NCBI RefSeq assembly: GCF_041435335.1
Contig: NZ_CP108430.1
Location: forward strand, 4,433,501-4,497,500
Reading direction: 5' to 3'
From: Streptomyces sp. NBC_01283
Lineage (GTDB): Bacteria > Actinomycetota > Actinomycetes > Streptomycetales > Streptomycetaceae
Length of the DNA stretch: 64,000 nucleotides
The position numbers and the translations under genes are program-made. Positions 38,343-46,788 of this stretch are shown here, one piece after another. The notes beneath the pieces were generated by a model that had not been told where the DNA came from, did no database searches, and saw nothing but the letters and a program-made list of their open reading frames with translations. Within the stretch, counting starts at the first letter, position 1. Each line of letters opens with the position of its first letter.

Positions 38343-39551
38343 ATGGATGCTCCCTTCGCCCCCTGGTCCCCGGAGTTCGTCGCCGACCCCTACCCGGCCT
38401 ACGCGCGACTGCGGGCCGCCGGGCGGGTCCACTACTTCGAACCCACCGACCAGTGGCTCGTCCCGCACCACGCGGACGTGTCCGCGCTGCTGCGGGACCG
38501 GCGGCTCGGGCGGACCCATCTGCACCGCTTCACGCACGAGGAGTTCGGGCGGCAGGCCCCGCCGCCCGAGCACGAGCCGTTCCACGTCCTGAACGACAAC
38601 GGCATGCTCGACCTGGAGGCGCCCACCCACACCCGCATCCGGCGCCTGGTCTCGAAGGCGTTCACGCCGCGCACCGTCCAGCAACTCGCCCCATATGTAG
38701 AGGAGTTGGCCGACCGGCTGGTACGGGAGCTGGTGGACGACGGCGGCGGTGACCTCGCCGCACGCGTCGCCGAGCCGCTGCCGGTGGCGGTGATCGCGCA
38801 GATGCTGGGCATCCCGGAGAGCGACCGGGACCAGCTGCGGCCCTGGTCCGCCGACATCTGCGGGATGTACGAGCTGAGCCCCTCCGAGGAGACCGCCCGG
38901 CGCGCGGTCCGGGCCTCGCTCGAATTCTCGGCGTATCTTCGTGAACTCATCGCCGTGCGCCGCGAGAAGCCGGGCGACGACCTGATCTCGGGGCTCATCG
39001 CCGCACACGACGAAGGGGAGTCACTCAGCGAACAGGAGATGATCTCCACCTGCGTGCTGCTGCTCAACGCGGGGCACGAGGCGACGGTCAACGCCACCGT
39101 CAACGGCTGGTACGCCCTCTTCCGCAACCCTGAACAGCTGGCCGCCCTGCGCGCGGCCCCGGCGGCGCTGATCCCCACCGCCGTGGAGGAGCTGATGCGG
39201 TACGACACCCCGCTCCAGCTCTTCGAGCGGTGGGTCCTCGACGACATCGAGGTCGACGGCACGGTGATCCCGCGGGGCAGCGAGGTCGCCCTCCTCTTCG
39301 GCTCCGCGAACCACGACCCGGCGGTGTTCACCGCTCCCGGCGAACTGGACCTGGCCCGCGCCGAGAACCCGCACATCTCCTTCAGCGCGGGCATCCACTA
39401 CTGCATCGGCGCACCCCTGGCCCGCATCGAACTGGCCGCCTCGCTCGGGGCGTTGCTCCGCCGGGCGCCCGGCCTGACACTCGCCACCGAGCCGGAGCGC
39501 AAGCCGAACTTCGTGATCCGGGGGCTGCGGGAGCTGGTGGTCCAGGTGTAG
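38343..39551 (+). CDS. Cytochrome P450
   Basis: A 402-residue P450. The I-helix oxygen-activating motif is AGHEATVNA; the ExxR motif is in LAEEL-type context preceding the haem loop; the haem thiolate loop is FSAGIHYCIGAPLAR with Cys354. The substrate is unknown; this CYP length and the AGHE motif are typical of Streptomyces CYP105/107-like enzymes. No ferredoxin gene is adjacent, so electrons come from an unlinked partner. Confidence 0.93.
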   Translation: MDAPFAPWSPEFVADPYPAYARLRAAGRVHYFEPTDQWLVPHHADVSALLRDRRLGRTHLHRFTHEEFGRQAPPPEHEPFHVLNDNGMLDLEAPTHTRIRRLVSKAFTPRTVQQLAPYVEELADRLVRELVDDGGGDLAARVAEPLPVAVIAQMLGIPESDRDQLRPWSADICGMYELSPSEETARRAVRASLEFSAYLRELIAVRREKPGDDLISGLIAAHDEGESLSEQEMISTCVLLLNAGHEATVNATVNGWYALFRNPEQLAALRAAPAALIPTAVEELMRYDTPLQLFERWVLDDIEVDGTVIPRGSEVALLFGSANHDPAVFTAPGELDLARAENPHISFSAGIHYCIGAPLARIELAASLGALLRRAPGLTLATEPERKPNFVIRGLRELVVQV

Positions 39552-39567
39552 GCCCGTGCCCGCACCC

Positions 39568-40449
39568 TCAGAACGCCAGTTGCGCGATCTCCTCCGCCAC
39601 CACCGCGCAGGCGTCGGCAGCCGGGTCGATCAGCGGGAAGTGCCCGACCTCTTCGAGCAGCGTCACGCCGACGACCTCGCCCGCCTTGGCCGCCGCGTCG
39701 GCGTACGCCTCCGCGACCGCCTGCGGCACGACGATGTCGGTGCGTCCCTGGACGACGGTCGTGGCGATGCCGGTGGGCAGCAGGGCCGCCGGGTCCGCGT
39801 GCGGGAGCCGCTCCTCGAAGTGCGCGTCGCCACCGAGGAGTTGCAGGGCGGCGCCCGAGCAGACACCCAGCTCCTGGGCGACGCGGAAGTCCGCGATGGG
39901 CGCGAGGGCGACGACGCCCCGGAAGGGGGCGGGCCGGTCCAGGCGCCACGGGGAGCCGGTGGGCAGCACGTGACGGGCGGCGGCCCAGAGGGCGAGGTGG
40001 CCGCCGGCCGAGTGACCGGTGACGACGGTGCGGCGCAGATCGGCCGTCGGCAGGAGTTCGGCCGCGAGCGCGGGCAGCGCGTCGAAGGCGGCGGCGATGT
40101 CGTCGAAGGTCTCGGGCCAGCGCCCGGCGACGGGCCCTTCACCGCCCTGGGCGGGGATCGAACTGCCGCGGCGGTACTCGACGTTGGCCACCGCGAAGCC
40201 CCGCCTGGCCAGGAAGTCCGCGAAGGGCGTGAGGTGCTGCCGGTCGTACGGGGCGCGCCAGGCTCCGCCGTGCAGGACGACGACGAAGGGGGCGGGGTTC
40301 TCCGTGGCGGTGCGGGGCTCGTAGAAGTCGACCACCTGGTCGGGGTGCTCGCCGTACGCGGCGGTGGCGTCGGGCGTCACCGCGGGGTGCGAGAAGGCGG
40401 CTTCGGCCTCGGCGGCATCGCGGGCCACGGCGTAGGCGTCGTCCGGCAT
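39568..40449 (-). CDS. Alpha/beta hydrolase, kynurenine-formamidase-like
   Basis: A 293-residue hydrolase of the esterase/lipase type: the oxyanion motif LHGGAWR, nucleophile GHSAGGH and a His in EEVGHFPLI complete the triad. Its place downstream of tryptophan dioxygenase and kynureninase on the same strand suggests N-formylkynurenine hydrolysis. That role is from context. ATG 40449 (MPDDAYAV) has AGAGG upstream; an in-frame start at 40476 is less likely. Confidence 0.75.
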   Translation of the reverse strand: MPDDAYAVARDAAEAEAAFSHPAVTPDATAAYGEHPDQVVDFYEPRTATENPAPFVVVLHGGAWRAPYDRQHLTPFADFLARRGFAVANVEYRRGSSIPAQGGEGPVAGRWPETFDDIAAAFDALPALAAELLPTADLRRTVVTGHSAGGHLALWAAARHVLPTGSPWRLDRPAPFRGVVALAPIADFRVAQELGVCSGAALQLLGGDAHFEERLPHADPAALLPTGIATTVVQGRTDIVVPQAVAEAYADAAAKAGEVVGVTLLEEVGHFPLIDPAADACAVVAEEIAQLAF

Positions 40450-40534
40450 GCGACAACCTCTCTGCGGGTGGGGCAAGGGGCGGGGTACTGGTCTCTTGAT
40501 CTTCCCCTACCCCGCCCCCGCCCGGTACCGGCGG

Positions 40535-41734
40535 TCAGCCCAGCGTCTCGGCGAGCACCCGCGCCGCCCGCTCCACATCGGCGAAGCCGACGTACAACGG
40601 CGTGAAACCGAAGCGCAGTACGTCCGGCGCGCGGAAGTCGCCGACCACGCCCCGCTCGACGAGGCGTCGCATCACGTCACCCGCGTCGCCATACCGCAGC
40701 GCGACCTGGCTGCCGCGCTCCGCGTGGGCGGCCGGGGTGAGCACCTCGACCCTGCCCTCGGGGACGTAGGACGCCACGCACTCGACGAAGAAGTCCGTCA
40801 GCGCGAGGGACTTGGCCCGTACGGCCTCGATGGACACGCCGTCCCACACGTCGAGCGCCGCGTCCAGCGCCAGCATCGACAGGATGTCCGGCGTACCGAC
40901 CCGCCCCCGCAGCGCACCCTCCGCCGCCTCGAACTCCGGCCGCATCCCGAAGGGCTCGGCGTGCGAGTTCCAGCCCGGCAGCGGGGAGTCGAAGCGGGGC
41001 TGCAGATCCGCCCGTACGTAGAGGTACGCCGGTGCGCCCGGACCCCCGTTCAGGTACTTGTAGGTGCACCCGACCGCGAGGTCCACGCCGTGCGCGTCGA
41101 GCCCGACGGGCAGCGCACCGGCGGTGTGGCACAGGTCCCAGACCACGAGCGCGCCCGCGTCGTGCACGGCCGCCGTCAGGCCGGGCAGATCGTGCAGGCG
41201 CCCGGTGCGGTAGTCGGCGTGGTTGAGCAGCACGACGGCCGTGCGCGGGCCGAGGACGCCGCGCACCTCGCCGGGCGCCACCGGCACGAGACGGCATCCC
41301 GTCATCCGCGCGGCGGACTCGGCGATGTACCCGTCCGTGGGGAACGTCGTCGCGTCAACGACGATCTCGTCCCGCCCCTCGTCCGGGTCACGCACCATGC
41401 GCACGGCGGCCACCAGGGCCTTGAAGACGTTCACGCTCGTCGAGTCGCCGACCACGATCTGGCCGGGTGCGGCCCCGACGAGGGGGGCTATGCGGTCGCC
41501 GATGCGCTCGGGGGCGGTCCACCAGCCGCTCTCGTCCCAGGAGCGGATGCGCAACTGCCCCCACTGCCGTGAGATGACGTCCGCGACCCGCTCCTGGACG
41601 ACGGCGGGCAGGGCGCCCAGCGAGTTCCCGTCCAGATAGACGGTGTCGTCCAGGACGAACTCCCCGCGCTTGGCGCGGAGTTCGTCGTCGGTGTCGCGCT
41701 TCGCCGCCTGCTCCTTGAGGCCGGCCTCAGACAT
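40535..41734 (-). CDS. kynU: Kynureninase
   Basis: A 399-residue PLP enzyme that splits kynurenine to anthranilate and alanine. Motifs: YLDGNSLGALP at the N-terminus, GDSTSVNVFKAL near the PLP phosphate site, WDLCHTAGALP with the PLP-pairing Asp, and the Schiff-base Lys in CTYKYLNGGPGAPAYL. ATG 41734 (MSEAGLK) overlaps the upstream dioxygenase gene by 8 bases. It catalyses the third step of tryptophan breakdown. Confidence 0.95.
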   Translation of the reverse strand: MSEAGLKEQAAKRDTDDELRAKRGEFVLDDTVYLDGNSLGALPAVVQERVADVISRQWGQLRIRSWDESGWWTAPERIGDRIAPLVGAAPGQIVVGDSTSVNVFKALVAAVRMVRDPDEGRDEIVVDATTFPTDGYIAESAARMTGCRLVPVAPGEVRGVLGPRTAVVLLNHADYRTGRLHDLPGLTAAVHDAGALVVWDLCHTAGALPVGLDAHGVDLAVGCTYKYLNGGPGAPAYLYVRADLQPRFDSPLPGWNSHAEPFGMRPEFEAAEGALRGRVGTPDILSMLALDAALDVWDGVSIEAVRAKSLALTDFFVECVASYVPEGRVEVLTPAAHAERGSQVALRYGDAGDVMRRLVERGVVGDFRAPDVLRFGFTPLYVGFADVERAARVLAETLG

Positions 41735-42548
41735 GGCTCCTCGCAGTCCACAGCTCGGGGAAGACGTTCTTCGTCGCGCGCTTCTCCAGCCACGCCACAC
41801 CGGCGGAGCCGCCGGTGCCCGTCTTGGAGCCCATCGCGCGCCGGGTCGCCACCAGGTGGTCGTTGCGCCAGCGCCACACCAGCTCGGCGACATCCGTCAT
41901 CGTCTCGCCGAGGCGGGCCAGTTCATCGCTCTCGTCACCGGCGTAGAGGTCGGTCCACACCTTCTCGACCTCGGGCGACGGCTCGTACTTCTTGGTCAGG
42001 TCGCGCTGCAGCACGGCGGCCGGGACGGCGTGGCCGCGGCGGGCGAGCAGGGCGAGGACCTCGTCGTACAGGCTCGGCTCCTGGAGTGCCTTCTCCAGCT
42101 CCGCGTGCACGCGGGGCGCGCCCCGGTGGGGCACCAGCATCGACGCGGACTTGTCGCCGAGCAGGAACTCCATGCGGCGGTACATCGCGGACTGGAATCC
42201 GGATCCCTCGCCGAGCGCGGAACGGTAGGAGTTGAACTGCGCGGGGGTGAGCTGGGCGAGCGGGCGCCAGGAGGCGTTCAGCGCCTCCAGCTCGCGCAGG
42301 CTGCGCTTGAGTGCGGCCACGGCGGTGGGGATGTCGTCGCGGCGCAGGGCGTGCGACGCGGTCTCCCACTCGTGCACGATGACCGTGAACCACAGCTCCA
42401 TCACCTGGGTGGTGACCAGGAAGACCATCTCGCCCGGGTCGTCCGAGCGCAGGTGCTGGAGATGCGTGAGGACGTCCGCCTGGACGTAGTCCTCGTACGG
42501 GGTGGTTCCTGCGAAGTCGAGGTTCGGGGTGTCCGCCTCTTGGGACAT
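41727..42548 (-). CDS. kynA: Tryptophan 2,3-dioxygenase
   Basis: A 273-residue haem dioxygenase that cleaves the tryptophan ring to N-formylkynurenine. Diagnostic sequences are TPYEDYVQADVLTHLQHLRSD at the start, MVFLVTTQVMELWFTVIVHEW and WRNDHLVATRRAMGSKTGTGG at the C-terminus, the latter including the family's haem-side His/Arg. It heads the tryptophan operon TDO-kynU-formamidase. Confidence 0.95.
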   Translation of the reverse strand: MSQEADTPNLDFAGTTPYEDYVQADVLTHLQHLRSDDPGEMVFLVTTQVMELWFTVIVHEWETASHALRRDDIPTAVAALKRSLRELEALNASWRPLAQLTPAQFNSYRSALGEGSGFQSAMYRRMEFLLGDKSASMLVPHRGAPRVHAELEKALQEPSLYDEVLALLARRGHAVPAAVLQRDLTKKYEPSPEVEKVWTDLYAGDESDELARLGETMTDVAELVWRWRNDHLVATRRAMGSKTGTGGSAGVAWLEKRATKNVFPELWTARSHV

Positions 42549-42727
42549 CGCGATCTCCTTGATACGTACTCCGGGTAGCGGTCCGCCCCTGCCGTTACCG
42601 ACACGGGGGCCCCGGTCCCCACCGGCATCCTCCGCAACATCCCGGGAAACGGCAAGACCTGCCTGGTCACACAGGGTGGCCGGGCAGGTCCTTGACGTTT
42701 TTCCGCCGGTCGGGGCGGGTGCGGGCG

Positions 42728-43141
42728 TCAGCCCAGGGTGTCCGCCGCGGTCTGCGAGGAGTCCCGCAGGAAGCCGGCGCAGCGCTCGTACTCCTCCTGC
42801 TCACCGATCGACTGGGCGGCACGGGCGAGGCCGTGCAGGGCCCGCAGGAAGCCGCGGTTCGGCTCGTGCTCCCACGGCACCGGGCCGTGGCCCTTCCAGC
42901 CGCTGCGGCGCAGCGAGTCGAGGCCGCGGTGGTAGCCGGTACGGGCGTACGCGTACGACTCGACGACGCTGCCCCGCTCGAACGCCTCGTCGGCGAGCTG
43001 CGCCCAGGCGAGCGAGGAGGTGGGGTACTTCGCCGCGACGTCGGCGGGCGCCGCGCCGTTCGCGAGCAGCTCGCGCGGCTCCGGGTCGTCGGGCAGGTGG
43101 GTCGGGGGCGGTCCCCCGAGCAGATCCTTGTGAATGGCCAT
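42728..43141 (-). CDS. DUF3151 family protein
   Basis: A 137-residue soluble protein of the actinobacterial DUF3151 family: DLLGGPPPTHLPDDPEP at the start, then a helical tetratricopeptide-like core (YPTSSLAWAQLADEAFERG, ESYAYARTGYHRGLDSLRR). The function is unknown. It is beside fba in the conserved Streptomyces order. Confidence 0.85.
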   Translation of the reverse strand: MAIHKDLLGGPPPTHLPDDPEPRELLANGAAPADVAAKYPTSSLAWAQLADEAFERGSVVESYAYARTGYHRGLDSLRRSGWKGHGPVPWEHEPNRGFLRALHGLARAAQSIGEQEEYERCAGFLRDSSQTAADTLG

Positions 43142-43165
43142 GGGTTCCAGTCTGCGCCATACGCG

Positions 43166-43203
43166 TACGGGCCCGGCACCCAGGGAAGGGTGCCGGGCCC
43201 GTA
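43166..43203. terminator. Hairpin terminator downstream of fba
   Basis: Perfect 16-bp arms TACGGGCCCGGCACCC and GGGTGCCGGGCCCGTA enclose a 6-base loop just beyond the fba stop. Confidence 0.9.
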
Positions 43204-43231
43204 TCCGGACGCGGTGGTGCCTGCCGTGTGG

Positions 43232-44263
43232 CTACTTCAGCTTCGTGCCCGTGGAGCGCAGGTTCGCGCACGCCTCGGTGACACGCTTGGCCATGCCCGC
43301 CTCGGCGGCCTTGCCCCAGGTCCGGGGGTCGTACGTCTTCTTCGAGCCGACCTCGCCGTCGACCTTCAGGACGCCGTCGTAGTTCTTGAACATGTGGTCC
43401 GCGACGGGACGCGTGAAGGCGTACTGCGTGTCCGTGTCGAGGTTCATCTTCACGACGCCGTTCTCCAGGGCCGTCGCGATCTCCTCGGCGGTGGAGCCGG
43501 AGCCGCCGTGGAAGACGAAGTCGAACGGCTGCGAACCGGCCGGCTTGCCGTACTTCGCGCCGACGCCCTCCTGGAGGTCCTTGAGGAGCTCGGGGCGCAG
43601 GACGACGTTGCCCGGCTTGTAGACGCCGTGGACGTTGCCGAAGGACGCGGCCAGGAGGTAGCGGCCCTTCTCGCCCAGGCCGAGGGCCTCGGCGGTGCGC
43701 AGCGCGTCGTCGACGGTGGTGTAGAGCTCGTCGTTGATCTCGTGCGTGACGCCGTCCTCCTCGCCACCGGTCGGGGTGATCTCCACCTCAAGGATGATCT
43801 TCGCGGCGGCGGCCTTCGCGAGCAGCTCCTGGCCGATGGCCAGGTTGTCGGCGAGGGTCTCGGCGGAGCCGTCCCACATGTGCGACTGGAAGAGCGGGTC
43901 ACGGCCGGCCTTGACGCGCTCGGCGGAGACGTCGAGCAGCGGACGGACGTAGGTGTCCAGCTTGTCCTTGGGGCAGTGGTCGGTGTGCAGCGCGACGGTG
44001 ATGTCGTACTTCGCGGCGACGATGTGCGCGAACTCGGCGAGGGCCACGGCGCCCGTCACCATGTCCTTGTTGTACTGGCCGCCCAGGAACTCCGCACCAC
44101 CGGTGGAGATCTGGATGATGCCGTCGCTCTCGGCCTCCGCGAAGCCGCGCAGCGCGGCGTGCAGGGTCTGCGTGGAGGTCACGTTGATGGCCGGGTAGGC
44201 GAACTTGCCTGCCTTCGCCCGGTCGAGCATCTCGGCGTAGACCTCGGGAGTTGCGATGGGCAT
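43232..44263 (-). CDS. fba: Class II fructose-bisphosphate aldolase
   Basis: A 343-residue zinc enzyme of glycolysis that cleaves fructose-1,6-bisphosphate. Motifs: HTDHCPKDKL with metal-binding His residues, SHMWDGSAETL, EITPTGGEEDG and FHGGSGST, with the zinc/substrate His. The length matches the bacterial class IIB group. AAGGAG precedes ATG 44263. Confidence 0.96.
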   Translation of the reverse strand: MPIATPEVYAEMLDRAKAGKFAYPAINVTSTQTLHAALRGFAEAESDGIIQISTGGAEFLGGQYNKDMVTGAVALAEFAHIVAAKYDITVALHTDHCPKDKLDTYVRPLLDVSAERVKAGRDPLFQSHMWDGSAETLADNLAIGQELLAKAAAAKIILEVEITPTGGEEDGVTHEINDELYTTVDDALRTAEALGLGEKGRYLLAASFGNVHGVYKPGNVVLRPELLKDLQEGVGAKYGKPAGSQPFDFVFHGGSGSTAEEIATALENGVVKMNLDTDTQYAFTRPVADHMFKNYDGVLKVDGEVGSKKTYDPRTWGKAAEAGMAKRVTEACANLRSTGTKLK

Positions 44264-44310
44264 GTGTCCGCTCCTTGTGATGTGCGGGTGTGTGCTTGGC
44301 CCTGACCTAA

Positions 44311-44372
44311 GGGGGCGACGTCATCGTCGCCCCCATCTTTCCAGACTTGCCGGGCGGCTCCGGCCGCCCGGC
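44311..44372. terminator. Two hairpins downstream of pyrE
   Basis: A hairpin with arms GGGGGCGACG/CGTCGCCCCC (44311-44334) and another with arms GCCGGGCGG/CCGCCCGGC (44349-44372) lie between pyrE and fba. On the minus strand they end pyrE transcripts. Confidence 0.8.
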
Positions 44373-44394
44373 GGACACCGGATCCGGTCCGGCC

Positions 44395-44946
44395 CTAGTC
44401 CAGGCCGAGGTCGTCCTTGGAGTACGCGAAGAGGTACGGCACCCCGGCGCCCTCGGTGATCTTCTCGCCGGCGCCGGTGGCCCGGTCCACGATGGTCGCG
44501 ACGCCGACCACCTCGGCACCGGCCTCGCGCACGGCCTCGACGGCGGTGAGCGGGGAGCCGCCGGTGGTGGAGGTGTCCTCGACGACGAGAACGCGGCGCC
44601 CCTTGATGTCCGGGCCCTCGACGCGGCGCTGCATGCCGTGCGCCTTGGCGGCCTTGCGCACGACGAAGGCGTCGAGCCGCTTGCCGCGGGCCGCGGAGGC
44701 GTGCAGCATCGCGCCGGCGACGGGGTCGGCGCCCATGGTGAGGCCGCCCACGGCGTCGAAGTCGAGGTCGGCGGTGAGGTCGAGAAGCACCTGGCCGACC
44801 AGGGGGGCGGCCTCGCCGTCGAGGGTGATGCGGCGCAGGTCGATGTAGTAGTCGGCCTCGAGACCCGAGGAGAGGGTCACCTTGCCGTGCACCACGGCCT
44901 TGTCCTTGATCTGCTGCAGCAGGGCGCCACGTACGTCGTCAGTCAT
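44395..44946 (-). CDS. pyrE: Orotate phosphoribosyltransferase
   Basis: A 183-residue enzyme of pyrimidine synthesis that joins orotate and PRPP. The PRPP motif is VLVVEDTSTTGGSPL and the N-terminal part has SSGLEADYYIDLRRITLD, with GGLTMGADPVA in the middle. It lies 10 bases downstream of the aldose epimerase-like gene, so the two are probably cotranscribed. Confidence 0.95.
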   Translation of the reverse strand: MTDDVRGALLQQIKDKAVVHGKVTLSSGLEADYYIDLRRITLDGEAAPLVGQVLLDLTADLDFDAVGGLTMGADPVAGAMLHASAARGKRLDAFVVRKAAKAHGMQRRVEGPDIKGRRVLVVEDTSTTGGSPLTAVEAVREAGAEVVGVATIVDRATGAGEKITEGAGVPYLFAYSKDDLGLD

Positions 44947-44956
44947 GCCTGTCAGC

Positions 44957-45745
44957 TTAAAGCCGCGCCCAGGTCCAGGTCGTCGACGCTTCCAGGGGGT
45001 CGATGGGGGTGACCAGGCGGGGCAGGGTGTTCAGGCCGTTCGGCGGGCCGGTCTGCGGCTCCACGCAGACGGCGGCCTCCTGCTCGTCGTACACGACGAC
45101 CCACGGCTCGCGGCTCTTCACCGTGAGCGCGAGCCGGCCGGGCCAGGTGAGGGTGACGTCGACCCCGTCGGGCATGCCGAAGCAGTCGTCCCAGGGGCCG
45201 GGGGTGGGGGCGATGCGGTTGCCGGTGGGGAGGTGGTCCTCGCCCCGCTCCTCCTGCCACGCGGGCTCGAAGCCGATGCGGACGTCCTCCTGCCCCAGGT
45301 TCCGGTTGAACCACGGGTGCCAGCCCGCCTGGGCCGGGAAGGAGTCGCCGTACGTCTCGATGCCGAGCGTGAGGGTCAGGGAGTCCTCGGTGAGCGCGAC
45401 GATCTGCGTGACGCGGCCTTCGTAGGGCCAGGGGTCGGTCAGGTCGTACGTGAACGCCGCCTCGCTCTTGCCCGCGCGGGCGGTGCGCCATGCCGCGTCC
45501 CTCGCGAAGCCGTGGATAGCGTGCGGCGGGGAGTTGAGGGGCATCTGGTGGACCGTGCCGCCGTTGCGGAACCTGCCGTCACGGATGCGGCCGGCCCAGG
45601 GGGCCATGGGGAAGCAGCCGTAGCGCTCGCCCTGCCTCAACAGCTCCGTCCCGCCGACCCGAAGGCTCCCGATCCGGCAGCCGTTCCCCGCCTGCACGGT
45701 AACTTCCGCGTCACCCGCGGTCAGTGTCACGTCTTCGCTACTCAC
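44957..45745 (-). CDS. Aldose 1-epimerase-family protein
   Basis: A 262-residue galactose-mutarotase-like protein. The family pattern of beta-sandwich strands is visible: MAPWAGRIRDGRF, HAIHGFARDAAW with a catalytic His, GWHPWFNRNLG with the second His, and VCVEPQTGPPNGLN with the catalytic Glu. GTG 45745 is chosen as the last start before VSSEDVTLTAG; the frame extends upstream without similarity. It precedes pyrE closely. Confidence 0.88.
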   Translation of the reverse strand: MSSEDVTLTAGDAEVTVQAGNGCRIGSLRVGGTELLRQGERYGCFPMAPWAGRIRDGRFRNGGTVHQMPLNSPPHAIHGFARDAAWRTARAGKSEAAFTYDLTDPWPYEGRVTQIVALTEDSLTLTLGIETYGDSFPAQAGWHPWFNRNLGQEDVRIGFEPAWQEERGEDHLPTGNRIAPTPGPWDDCFGMPDGVDVTLTWPGRLALTVKSREPWVVVYDEQEAAVCVEPQTGPPNGLNTLPRLVTPIDPLEASTTWTWARL

Positions 45746-45788
45746 GGGGTCGACCTTACGGCCAGAGATCGGGCCCCTGGGCGCCCAG

Positions 45789-45849
45789 CCCGCCCGACGT
45801 CTGAGGACGAACCCGTTTCCGGCCCGCCCGGCGCTTGAGGACGAACCCG
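45789..45849. repeat. Paired Streptomyces-type intergenic repeat
   Basis: CCCGCCCGACGTCTGAGGAC (45789-45808) and CCCGCCCGGCGCTTGAGGAC (45823-45842), each followed by GAACCCG, form two 27-bp near-copies with a 34-bp period. GCGCTTGAGGACGA is a short repeat found in many Streptomyces intergenic regions; that recognition is from memory. Confidence 0.75.
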
Positions 45850-45929
45850 GCGGAGCCGGTGATCTACGGCGCGCAAGGCGCCGGGGCCGGCAGCCAGGGG
45901 GGCCGGCGGTCAAAGGCCAGGGGCCTGCG

Positions 45930-46742
45930 TCAGCGCCTGCGGCGAAGTGCTCGGCCCGCGACGATCGCCGAGGCCAGCACCACCGCGGCCGCGGGCGCGG
46001 CCCAGCGCAGGGTGGCCCTCGTGGACATCGACTCGGCGGCGGGCGCCGGGGCGTACCGCCCGCGGGGCGGCGCGTGGTCGACCTCCTCCGCGCTGCGGCC
46101 GATCATCGTCCGCCGGGCGTGCGCTGCCTCGGCGGGAGGCACCACGACGTCCTCGATCTCCACGTCGGTGTCGGCGGTGTCGGCGGTGTCGGCGGTGTCG
46201 GCGGTGTCGTCGAACGACGACGGCGGCACCTCCGTCTCGAAGACGGAGGGCGGATCGACCGGCTCGACCACCGCTTCCGGCTCGGGCGCCGCGGGCTCGG
46301 GCTTCGGCTCGGCCGCCCGGCCGAGCCCCTCGGCGAATCGCTCGAGGAGCCGCCGCGCCGCGCCCTCCACAGCCTGTGGAGAACTTTCGGTGACGCGCCC
46401 CTCCCCCGCACCCGTACCGGCGAAGACCACCGTGGTCCCGGCGCCGTCACCGGCGGATTCGAGCCGCACCGTCAGCGAGAGCTTCACGGAGCCGCCGCCC
46501 CGCACCTCCACGCCCTCGCCCTCGATCGCGAAGGAACCCTCGCCGCGGCGGGCGACCCGCGCCGCACCGCGGTACGTGATCGTGTGCCCGCCGACCCGCA
46601 CCTTGAGACGGCCGGAGAGCGGCGACGCGGACTCGTCGGCGTCACGCTGAAGGCCGGGCACCGCCCCAGCGACCTGCTCGGGGTCGCTCAGCACCTGCTG
46701 AAGACGGTCGGCGGGAACCGGAACGAACACCTCATGCTCCAT
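45930..46742 (-). CDS. SRPBCC-family protein with a C-terminal transmembrane helix
   Basis: A 270-residue protein. The N-terminus (MEHEVFVPVPADRLQQVLSDPEQVAGAVPGL) is the CO-dehydrogenase-subunit-G-like/SRPBCC domain up to about residue 145, which binds hydrophobic ligands. Next come an acidic linker with Asp-Thr-Ala repeats and a C-terminal membrane anchor (LRWAAPAAAVVLASAIVAGRALRRRR). The start is ATG 46742. A lipid- or polyketide-binding role is possible, but not shown. Confidence 0.75.
   Translation of the reverse strand: MEHEVFVPVPADRLQQVLSDPEQVAGAVPGLQRDADESASPLSGRLKVRVGGHTITYRGAARVARRGEGSFAIEGEGVEVRGGGSVKLSLTVRLESAGDGAGTTVVFAGTGAGEGRVTESSPQAVEGAARRLLERFAEGLGRAAEPKPEPAAPEPEAVVEPVDPPSVFETEVPPSSFDDTADTADTADTADTDVEIEDVVVPPAEAAHARRTMIGRSAEEVDHAPPRGRYAPAPAAESMSTRATLRWAAPAAAVVLASAIVAGRALRRRR
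46164..46206 (-). repeat. 9-bp tandem repeat in the acidic linker
   Basis: GTGTCGGCG-type units in tandem encode the Asp-Thr-Ala repeats of the SRPBCC protein (four to five copies). Confidence 0.85.
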
Positions 46743-46788
46743 GGCAGTCGAGCCTACCCACGTGGCCGAGAACATGTACGTCAGTTCG

